Part shown: in pieces, positions 55,991 through 64,000 of the stretch
Numbering within the stretch: the stretch's first letter is position 1
How the letters are laid out: every line of letters begins with the position of its first letter
NCBI RefSeq assembly: GCF_036323735.1
Contig: NC_086028.1
Span: 22,843,001 to 22,907,000, forward strand
Direction: 5' to 3'
Length of the DNA stretch: 64,000 nt
Source of the DNA: Rattus norvegicus
Lineage: Eukaryota > Chordata > Mammalia > Rodentia > Muridae
Position numbers and translations under genes: made by a program
The notes under the pieces: generated by a model
Told to the model about the DNA's origin: nothing
Database searches by the model: none
Seen by the model: only the letters and a program-made list of their open reading frames with translations

Positions 55991-56161
55991 CTGTCATCTC
56001 TCTCAGTCTCAATACCAAAAAAGGGAAGGCACATCTTTCAATGTTTTAAGGGCAATATTCTTATTCATTAAGACCCTACGTATATAATTTAATCAGTTCC
56101 ATAAAGTATCACCTCGAGAACTAGGATTTCACCTAAGAACTTGAGTAAAAGAAATTCATAG

Positions 56162-56208
<47 letters not shown>

Positions 56209-56424
56209 GTGATTCCTATAAATATATGAATGGTTAAGATGGGAAATCCTTTTCAATGGTTTAACTCAGGATGACTTTGAACTTCTTATCTGTCTACTCC
56301 CTTAGGCGCTCTAATTATAGGTGTGCACTCCTGTATCTAGTCTTGACTCCTGTGTTTGAAGGCACCCTTACCTCATGTTGGAGTTGGTGTGATTATGCTA
56401 AGTGAAGAATATTGTGTCTTTTAT
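55991..56424. other. Unique sequence with (AC)n
   Basis: (AC)n of about 22 units at 56165-56208, ending in GCGTG. A short reversed B1-like patch, 'aactcaggatgactttgaac' with 'attataggtgtgcactcctg', lies around 56263-56335. Confidence 0.6.
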
Positions 56425-56575
56425 GTCAAGGCTTCTTCAAACTTCACTGTGTGTGGGAGTCACCTGGGGATCTTGTTAAAATGCAGATTCTGATTCCCAA
56501 GTCTGGCTGAGGATAATGTTTCTGCATTTCTAACAAGCTTCCAGGTGATGCTGGATCACAGTTAGAGTTGGTGTA
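56425..56575 (+). mobile_element. MER5-like hAT-Charlie MITE
   Basis: 'cttcttcaaacttcactgtg', 'gagtcacctggggatcttgt', 'taaaatgcagattctgattc' and 'tgcatttctaacaagcttcc' with 'aggtgatgctg' closely follow MER5A in order. It is the forward counterpart of the reverse copy near 4 kb. It is non-autonomous and has no ORF. Confidence 0.75.
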
Positions 56576-56925
56576 TCCTATGATCCTTGGTGCAATAAAA
56601 ATACTTTATATTCCATATATCCAAAGAAAAATTTAGTGGCCTTACTATATGTATGATTCATGTTTAAAACAAGAAAGCATTGTGATGTACAAAGCTCCAA
56701 GAGAAAAGTGATAGATAACTGGACTGTAAACATTTTGACATGAGATGACGTTAAAATGTATCATTTATACAGTAAGACAATAAGAACCATGGAAGATCCT
56801 ATGAAAATTAGATGTTCTTGCTCATAGAAAGGGTAAAGTGCATCCTCTTTCATTAATGATATAGTCCCAATCATCACAATCTCATCATGATCAAAACAGA
56901 ACATTAAAGACTGCAAGAGGAATCT
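56576..56925. other. Unique sequence
   Basis: Nothing recognised. Confidence 0.3.
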
Positions 56926-56927
56926 AA

Positions 56928-57062
56928 CCCATTGTGTTTATTATAAAGACAAAGGAAATTGAGGCCTCAGAAGTAGATGTGACCAGTCTATGCTCACAAA
57001 GCAAGTCAGTCACAGAACTAAAATCCAAACCTGATCTTTTAAGCAGGAGAAATGAACTCAAT
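56928..57062 (-). repeat. MIR SINE, reverse orientation
   Basis: 'acaaaggaaattgaggcctc', 'gtctatgctcacaaagcaag', 'tcagtcacagaactaaaatc' and 'caaacctgatctttt' fit reversed MIR ('atgaggaaactgaggc', 'aggtcacacagctagtaag', 'tggcagagctgggattcgaac'). Confidence 0.6.
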
Positions 57063-57954
57063 CATGCGTTCGTCAAACACTTGAGTGTCAACTATCTACC
57101 AGTAGCTTTATTATGAATCCCAAATGAAAACAGAAGATACTTTCTTCCAGCAACATCAGGATTTGTTACCTAAAGCAGAATTGTTTAAGTAATTATACTC
57201 AAATTTGCTTTAATGATGAAAAGACTGATATAATAAAGAAGTAGTGCCATGAGTACAAATAGAAGATATTGTAGAAAAAATACAAATTATATAGATTTGC
57301 TAGGAAAATGCATAAGAGGAAGATAATTCAGAGAAAAAGACAAGTGTGTGGAAGCAAGAAGCAGGGTGAGACAATAGTAGAGCCAGCCATACAGGCTGAT
57401 ATCATATCATGGAAGACTTTCAAGTTTCCAAATGTATAAGACTGTTGGTAAGGCAGAAAACCATGTGGGTCACAAGAGACTGAACACTTTGTGTTTTTGC
57501 CAAGTACTGTGTTTTAATTTATTCAGTGTTCAACACTTAGTACTCTGGACATTTCACAGGAATAATAAGCATTTTATCTTTCTTTGAAAATTGAGAAGGT
57601 CATGTCTCTCTGGGAATACTGTCCACACAGCAGAGCTCAGTTGGAAGTGAATGTGGATGGCTCTTCTAAATTGTTGATCTGCTTTCTAGACTTGGTTCCT
57701 CATGGTGTACAGCTGGCATGGCTCGAACTTTGATATTTGTAGTTAAGGAAGTCTGATTACTCAAATATTCTTATTTTTAACATTCAACTGCACTGGGTTG
57801 TATAGATCCCACGTTTAATTGCTACCCTTTTCTCACTCATTCTTTTCCTATTCTTTCTCCTTTCCGTTTGTTTTCCCTTACTTTCTTTCTTCCTCCTTCT
57901 AGCTCTATTCATTCATTCTTTCTCCATCCTTTCTTTCACTCCTTCTTGGTTATC
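57063..57954. other. Unique sequence with pyrimidine-rich patch
   Basis: A loose CTTT/TTCC-rich patch lies at 57828-57950. No gene is recognised. Confidence 0.35.
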
Positions 57955-57956
57955 TT

Positions 57957-58047
57957 TCTGTGTAGCTCAGAATGGCCTTAAGTTCACAGTTGGTATTTTC
58001 CATTTGAGCATCCCCTAACCCTTAACTTCTGTCTCCACGCCAGCTCA
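57957..58047 (-). repeat. Possible B1 fragment, reverse
   Basis: 'ttctgtgtagctcagaatgg' and 'ccttaagttcacag' resemble reversed B1 ('ctgtgtagccctggctggccttgaactca'). 'aacttctgtctccacgccag' fits only poorly. Confidence 0.5.
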
Positions 58048-58990
58048 GAGAATCTAAGTTTCTTATCATGTGAGTGACATACTGAAGGAACTCGTTTTTT
58101 AAACACTGCCTTTCTCAGCAAAGTCCCTCACTGATAATAAGGGTTACATTTTGAACATGAGTACTTTTTCCAGTCATTGATATTTATGAAGTAAAAGTTA
58201 TTGGTTCAACTTCCTTGGACACAATGTAGCATCCCCATCCTGGCAGAAATGATGAATTTCTTTATGCTATTATTCACTATAAAAATCATACATTTCAAAA
58301 GAAAGTATTCAGAGCAAGCCAATTGTTTATCCATATGAATATTCAAATCTCCACATAAGTACAAAGAAAGTTAATAGACAATAAACCCCTGAGTAAAACT
58401 CATGGATCAAATGAGCACAGAGAAAACTAAAATTCTTCAGACCTACAACAAAGGCAGAGCTGCAGGAAGAAAGCTCCACATTCTAAGTGTCAAAGTCCTT
58501 TGCAGAATAGACACAAAAGTCCTGCAAAACCGTCAACACCATGACCTCTATAAGTCCTTCCACTGAAAGTGCCCATGTCTATGAAGAGAGTTGAAATCAG
58601 AAGGCAAAGGATACCACTGTTATTTTTTTTGAAAATATAAAATACACTTTTCCCCTTGATGTTGTAGAAGAGATAAAATTATTGTTTTATGTAGTAAAGG
58701 TATACAGATTTATTCAAATCAGGCTGGTAAATTATAAAAGTTATTTTAATGGTATTTATTCCTGTAGTTTCTCGTATAGAAGACATAAATATAATATTGA
58801 TGGTTTTAGGCAATAGTCTAACATGTTTCTGGAACTAAGTGGTCAAGGAGAACTGTTAGAATATTCTCCGTTTTTTCTTTTTGTTTTCTTTGTGGTGGGT
58901 CAATAGTTTGTCACTTTCTATTTATTACATGTATCTTAATTGCTCTTTATGCTCCATCCCTCCCATCTTTCTTACTTCTCTTTATTTTCC
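58048..58990. other. AT-rich unique sequence
   Basis: Nothing recognised. Confidence 0.3.
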
Positions 58991-58994
58991 CTTT

Positions 58995-59127
58995 TCAGTC
59001 CTCATGTGTAGAACAGAGTGAGAATATTCTGTGTCTCAGGCTAGCCTTGAAACCTCCATCCTCCTGCCTTAGTTTCCTGACAACTGAGAGTGCAGGTGTG
59101 TGCTGCTGCACTTGGCTGGCCCTCTAT
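58995..59127 (-). repeat. B1 SINE, reverse
   Basis: 'tgtctcaggctagccttgaa', 'acctccatcctcctgcctta', 'gtttcctgacaactgagagt' and 'gcaggtgtgtgctgctgcac' with 'ttggctgg' are clear reversed B1 blocks. Confidence 0.8.
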
Positions 59128-59157
59128 TGTTGCTGATCATTTTTGCTCCTATTTTAG

Positions 59158-59511
59158 GTTGTTATTGACCAAAGCAACTCAAGGAGGAGAGGGTTTGTTC
59201 CAATTTTCATGTATCATATCACAACAAAAATCTGTCAGGACCTCAAGTCTGAGACTTGGTGGCAGGAACTCATGCGGATGCTATGGGAGAGTGTCGTTTA
59301 CAGTAGCTGTCCTTGGCTTGTCCAGACTGCTTTCTTATAGCACTCAGCACCACCAGCCCCAGGATAACACTATCCATATCAATCACTAATTAAGAAAGTG
59401 CCTCACAAAGTTCCTTATAAGCCAGTCTTACAGAGGCATTTTCTCAATTTATGATTTATCTCCTTAAATGACTCGTGTTTGTGTTAAGTTTATATAAAAC
59501 TAGCTTAGAGT
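59158..59511 (-). mobile_element. ERVL/MaLR-type LTR, reverse, 3' terminus lost
   Basis: 'gaccaaagcaactcaaggag' and 'gagagggtttgttcc' are reversed 3'-region blocks. 'gtggcaggaactcatgcgga', 'caatcactaattaagaaagt' and 'gtgttaagtttatataaaac' continue to the reversed 5' start. It is the same family as 33789-34198 and 51058-51494. The 99-codon frame at 59090-59389 spans the B1/LTR join and is not a gene. Confidence 0.7.
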
Positions 59512-59599
59512 AATATCTAATAACTATTATTTAATATCTATCCCACAATATCCTTATTTTCAATGTTATGAAGTCACAATTTACAAAACATGAAACTAT

Positions 59600-60010
59600 C
59601 CTTAGAATTGTACAAGAATTTTTGTAAACATTGTGCAAATTGTAGTCACCAAAATCAATATTTAAAATTCTTTTTATGTCCCCAACCTTCAATTTGTTTA
59701 CAGTTAATCTTTTTTTCCAACCAGCCCAGCCAAACTTGAGTCCATGATCAGGGTCCAGTAATTTCCTTTTCTGGCCATTTCAAATAAATTGGTATGTGAC
59801 ATATGGTGCTTTTGTGTCTAGCTTCTCAGCATAGTGTTTTTGAGATTCAACTAATACATAACGTGAATCTGTGGTTTATTTTTCTTGTGTCATGAGTATA
59901 CCACAGCTAGCTTATCCTTTAACTAGTCTAAACATCTACCTTAACTTTCTAATTTTCCTCCCAGCATTTAAATAACTAATTTTTTGGCTTCATATTAAAT
60001 GCTATAGATA
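59600..60010 (+). mobile_element. Ancient L1M 3' end
   Basis: 'aacattgtgcaaattgtagt', 'caccaaaatcaatatttaaa', 'ttttgtgtctagcttctcag', 'catagtgtttttgagattca' and 'catgagtataccacagc' match, in order, the widespread ancient L1 3' segment ('cattgttgtgcaaccatcaccaccatcc', 'cttttgtgtctggcttctttcacttagcataatg', 'gagattcatcc', 'ggatataccaca'). Confidence 0.65.
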
Positions 60011-60254
60011 TTAGGAGTTACAACCTTAATACCTCTCTGCTACTGGACTGAAGTAAGAAGCACTCATTAGAATTATATGTCATCTCTAGGTTAGAAAACC
60101 CTTGATGATTATGATGTTGTGTTCTATATCCTATCCTTTATCCAAACTAGTTAGTTACTAATCAAACATTCTATAATTTAAATGTGACACCAAGTTTCAT
60201 TAAAATTTCAATACATATTGATTTTTAATTTATTTTTTATATTTATTTATATTT
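60011..60254. other. AT-rich unique sequence
   Basis: Nothing recognised before the T-rich edge at 60222-60287. Confidence 0.3.
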
Positions 60255-60545
60255 TAATATTTATCTTTAATCTTTTTTTACAGTCCAGTTGTTATCCCCC
60301 ACCTGTTCCACCTCCCTACAGTTCCTAATCCCATTACTATTTCCCCTGTCTCCAAGAAGATGTCACCACCCCCCTCCCCACTATGTCCCACTGGCCTTTC
60401 CATTCCCTGGAGCCTCAAGTCTCTCAAGGGTTAGGTGTGTATTCTCTCACTGAGGCCAGACCAATTAGGTAGCCCTTTCCTGTATATGTGTCAGTGGCCT
60501 CGTAGCTAGTGTATTATGCCTGGTTGGTGGCTCAGGATCTGAGAT
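60255..60545 (-). mobile_element. Rodent L1 3'UTR fragment, reverse
   Basis: A T-rich left edge (a reversed poly(A) tail) is followed by C-rich sequence such as 'gttatcccccacctgttcc', 'aatcccattactatttcccc', 'attccctggagcctcaagtc' and 'ctcactgaggccagacc'. This is the reversed 3'UTR of murid L1. It stops abruptly near 60545 where an L1 piece of opposite orientation begins. Confidence 0.65.
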
Positions 60546-61141
60546 CTGGTACTGGTGTGGGGACAGGAGAATGAATGAAAATATGCGACCTTGGTAGGTG
60601 GGAGGTGATAGGACCCTCTAGAATGTACCAGAGACCTGGGAGGTGAAAGACTCTTAGGACTGAAGGGAAGGACCTTAGATGAAATGCCGAACAATGGGGA
60701 GAGGCAACTTGTAGAGTGTACCTCTAATGGAAAGACAGGGCATCAAGTGGAGGGATGGGGTTGCCATCCCACAGTCAAAAACTGACCCAGAATTGTTCTT
60801 TTAGATGAAGGAACTGCAGGGACAAAAATGGAGAAAAGACTGAGGGAAAGGATGTCCAGTGACAGGCCCTACTTAGGATCCACCTCAAGGGGAAGCTCCA
60901 AGGCCTGACACTATTACTGATGCTATGATGTGCTTACAGACAGGAGCCTAGCCCTCTGAGAGGCCCAATAAGCAGCTAACTGAAATAGATACAGATACTT
61001 ATGCCTAGCCATTGGATTAAAGCTGGAGATCCTTGTGGTTGAATTAGGCTGGAAGAAGTTGAGGAGGTGACCCCATAGGAATTCCAGCAGTCTCAACTAA
61101 CCAGAACCTCCAAGATCCCTCAGATACTGATTTGTAAAAAA
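60546..61141 (+). mobile_element. Rodent L1 3' region fragment, forward
   Basis: 'accagagacctgggaggtga', 'agatgaaatgccgaacaatg', 'gacagggcatcaagtggagg', 'gccatcccacagtcaaaaac', 'aggcctgacactattactga', 'tgctatgatgtgcttacaga' and 'ggaattccagcagtctcaac' are familiar rodent L1 3'-region blocks in forward order. The copy is 5' truncated and ends near a short poly(A) at 61136-61143. Confidence 0.75.
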
Positions 61142-62399
61142 AATGTTCACACATATAAGGTCAACACTGAGATTTGGGGAAAGAATTACAAATGGAAAAT
61201 CTTAATGAAAAGAATGTGCTTAAAAACATATTCCATTCTAGTGGAAACCAATAGGACCTGTTTTGCTCAGCAAAGCATTAATGCCTTAGGAGCACACAGA
61301 ATGCTAATTCCAAGCTAGTTAAAAATACCAAGTTCATGTGACGGCAAAAAGAAATGTTACACTACTGATGGATTTGTGAAGAGAAAAAAAAAGCCACAAG
61401 GAAATATTACAGAATATGCTGCAGTATGTGCTAGCAGGCTTTGGGAGGTCTTTTATTCTGTTTATAATCAAAGTGCTCATAGTAGTTGACATAAATTCAG
61501 ATTGTATAAACAAAGAAGAGAAAAGCAAGAGAAGGGCTGGGAGGTTTAGCAGAGTGCTGTATAATTTATGAGCCGGTGGAAAATGATAGAATGTAATAGA
61601 AGATAACAGAGCTTCATTAACCATGCACTCTATGGAAAATAGGAAGAGGTTAAGCACCACTCAGAAATATATTTTCCTTGTATTTCCAATATACCTAATT
61701 TGTGATTAGCGTTTTGTCTCGCAATTCTTTAGTTTATGAACTTTAAATGAACAAATATCTTGTGCAAATTATTTTCTTTCCACTCTTCCTTTCTTTCTTT
61801 TTATCTGCAAAGGAAGCCTTGGGGGAAAAGTCCACAACAAATTTTTGATACTTCTTTGGCGTGATTTCCAGTGAAGTTTCACTTGGTTGGTTTTATTTTG
61901 TCTGAACTCTGCCTGAGTTCTTAACATTTGTAAGTAGTAAAACCTTTGCTTCATTAAACAAAGTCCTCAGAATACAACAAATCTTTACACGGTAGGTCAG
62001 GACAAGTGTTTTGTCATGACTTTCTCTGCTGAATGGCTGGAGAGAGAAATGGAGTCTCAAGGATCCGAGATAATAGCATCATTTCATGGCTGTTTGAAAG
62101 TACTTTATTTCTTTTTATACTGCTTTGCTTGGGAATCAAGCCTTTTGATTTCTAAAGAGATCATCTTTTTAAAAATATATAAACTATGTGACTTTTTAGG
62201 AAAATTATTCTAAAAACTTCTTAATTTTGACTCTAGATTGATTCATTCTAGAGGCTGTCTTCTGGGCAGAACAAACAACTGCATAAGTTTCTTTTTTAAA
62301 TACTTCTTTTAATATTATACGCATGGGCATTTTCCCTTCATACTTGTATGAACGTCATTTCCATGTCAGGTGTCTGTAGTATATTAGATTGGTGTATTA
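61142..62399. other. Unique sequence
   Basis: No gene is recognised. The 108-codon minus frame at 61334-61660 is hydrophobic, but its composition follows local AT content and it has no known domain. Confidence 0.4.
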
Positions 62400-62429
62400 G
62401 AGTATATCCTGGAACTGAAATTACAGACA

Positions 62430-62522
62430 GTTGCCATATATAATGTGAGTGCTTGGAACCAAACCCATATATTTTGACAAGGGCAGCAAGTGCTCTAAGC
62501 CATTGACAAATCTCTCCCCCAA
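62430..62522 (-). repeat. B2/B3 SINE head fragment, reverse
   Basis: 'gagtgcttggaaccaaaccc', 'agggcagcaagtgctctaag' and 'ccattgacaaatctctcccc' are reversed B2/B3 head blocks. The remainder of the SINE is lost. Confidence 0.7.
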
Positions 62523-62925
62523 GGAGGACAAGTTTGTAGCTTTCATTGAAACCGTCTAGAATTTCTTGCTAGGAAAACGCCTTAGTAATTTCTCAAAATT
62601 GTCTAGCAATACCTGGGGACTGATTCCCTGGCAGTGACCTTGTGAACATCATTTCTCCACTACATCCCTTCACTCAACAGCTTTGGAATTAAGGACCTCA
62701 TAAGACATTCTGTAGATAATGAGAAGATAACTACAGGATGCAGCAGGTACCGTGCAGTACTCAGGCTTGGAATGAGGAATAGAGGAAGGAAGTCTTTGCC
62801 TCATCACCAGCCGCTCCAGTGTAACCACAAATGAAATATTGTAGCTGATTATCAAAAACACCAAAGATTAGGTAATAATAACAGGAAAAAGGCTATCGGG
62901 AAAAGGCTACGTAGAATGCTTAGGG
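62523..62925. other. Unique sequence
   Basis: Nothing recognised. Confidence 0.3.
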
Positions 62926-62927
62926 AG

Positions 62928-63145
62928 AGTTTGGCAACATAGCTTAGTTGATAGAGTGTTTGCCTAGCAAGCACAAAGGCCTGGGTTAAAAGCTTCCAAT
63001 ACCATATAATCCAATGATGGTGGTACAAGCCTGTGATCCCAGCATTTGGGAGGTAGATGCCAGACAATCAGACAACCCTGGTCATTCTGAGCTACATAGT
63101 CATTTGAGGTAGTCCCGAAGTACATGATATTCTGTGTCAGTGTCC
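62928..63145 (+). repeat. B4 SINE (ID-B1 fusion)
   Basis: The ID half is 'gcaacatagcttagttgata', 'gagtgtttgcctagcaagca' and 'caaaggcctgggtt'. The B1 half is 'gatggtggtacaagcctgtg', 'atcccagcatttgggaggta' and 'ctgagctacatagtcatttg'. The ID part is well kept, but its A box has changes from 'tagctcagtgg'. Confidence 0.85.
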
Positions 63146-63147
63146 TT

Positions 63148-63148
<1 letters not shown>

Positions 63149-63198
<50 letters not shown>
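63149..63198. repeat. (CT)n microsatellite
   Basis: About 25 pure units directly downstream of a forward B4. The arginine/glutamate frames on the minus strand are artefacts. Confidence 0.98.
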
Positions 63199-63201
<3 letters not shown>

Positions 63202-63394
63202 AGGGGAGATTGGGGACACAAAAAGAAACAGAAGCGTGAATAGACTATATTGAATGGTTGAAGACATTATCTCTAGTAGAATTGAGAGGTAAATCATTAG
63301 ATCAGAAAGTGCATGTGAAGGATCTTTCGGAAGAAGTGTGATTTCAAAGTTGAAGTCATATTTTTGGTTGTGAGTCTAGCCTTTAATGTTTGAT

Positions 63395-63772
63395 CCATTT
63401 CAACAGTCACATGGACCTATGAGAGTCTGCACTGGGTTCTCTGTATATATGCTATGCTGGTTAGCTTGGTGTTTCTGTGAGAACACTCTCAGTGGGGACA
63501 ATTGTATGGCTTCCTCTTCTGCCTGCTCCTGAGACTGTTCTTCCTGTTGGGTTGCCTTGTGCAGCCTTAATATGAGGGTGTGGCCTTGTCTTATGGTACC
63601 TTCCTTTGTTCTGTTTGACTTACTTCTCCTAGAGTCCTTTTCTCTTCTGAAGAGATAATGGGGAAGGAGTGGATGCTGGGGAGATGGGTGTCCTGAGCGG
63701 AGTAAAGGAAAGAGAAACTGTGGTTGGGATGTATTGTATGAGAGAAATATCTATTTTCAATTAAAAAAAGTT
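63395..63772 (+). mobile_element. Rodent L1 3'UTR, 5' truncated
   Basis: 'actgggttctctgtatatat', 'ctgagactgttcttcctgtt', 'gggttgccttgtgcagcctt', 'agagaaactgtggttgggat' and 'gtattgtatgagagaaatat' with 'ctattttcaattaaaaaaag' follow the terminal 3'UTR of murid L1. No ORF is kept. A short B2-related patch ('ttggttgtgagtctagcctt') may precede it at 63363. Confidence 0.8.
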
Positions 63773-64000
63773 CAAATCCTATCTTAAAACCAATCTGACA
63801 ACAACTTCATATCTACTTTCCTAAAACTCTGTTTCAGGAAGCCTCTTCACTCACTTCCTTGACAGTAAACCTGGAGAACAATTATTCTCTGTTTTTCCAA
63901 TGCTTGTGACTTTGGTAACCCAAATCCAATGGAAGACACATGGTCAGGACATAGGCACATAGGCAAAGTGGCATGATGGGACCCAAAAGTAGATGGGGAT

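Noticed and set aside
59090..59389. 99-codon plus-strand gene
   Set aside because: It crosses from a reversed B1 SINE into a reversed LTR.
61334..61660. Hydrophobic 108-codon minus-strand frame that looks like a membrane protein
   Set aside because: Hydrophobicity follows from T-rich codons in AT-rich DNA. No family resemblance.

Overview
This window reads as non-coding rodent nuclear DNA, most likely rat (Rattus). The best species clue is a well-preserved ID (BC1/tRNA-Ala-derived) SINE at 53657-53750, with intact A and B boxes and target-site duplications. Around it are B1, B2/B3 and B4 SINEs, rodent L1 3' ends, MaLR/ERVL-type LTRs and many long (CA)n, (GA)n and (TTTA)n microsatellites, which together are typical of murid genomes. 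The species call is inference from repeat content. I cannot place the window on a chromosome.

I recognise no intact protein-coding gene, tRNA, rRNA or snRNA gene. All long open frames lie in microsatellites, in transposon sequence, or in AT-rich DNA with no recognisable domain. The window is therefore intergenic or inside a large intron.

Layout. 1-7.9 kb: unique sequence with MIR, B2, B4, MER5-type and LTR fragments, then an L1 tail and a purine-rich block. 7.9-8.5 kb: a compound GA/CT/GT minisatellite. 8.5-15.5 kb: mostly unique, with several SINEs, including a B2 with clear target-site duplications at 15.2-15.45 kb. 18.3-19.2 kb: microsatellites flanking an LTR-like repeat. 20.8-22.6 kb: an old MaLR-like provirus remnant with two LTRs. 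24-27.7 kb: a solo LTR and composite SINEs. 27.8-33.2 kb: a repeat-poor stretch and possible conserved non-coding DNA. 33.2-36.1 kb: B2, two LTRs, and a GT/GC tract able to form Z-DNA. 36.1-46.7 kb: largely unique, with MIRs and a second candidate conserved block near 45 kb. 46.7-54.7 kb: L2, GT/GC, a full-length LTR, (TATC)n, B4, the ID element and L2. 55.6-61.2 kb: old LTR, MER5, MIR, B1, LTR, ancient L1M, and two rodent L1 3' fragments in opposite orientation. 62.4-63.8 kb: B2, B4, (CT)n and an L1 3'UTR.

Repeat family names come from recognising family motifs by eye, not from an alignment. Boundaries are approximate unless a duplication or terminal motif fixes them.
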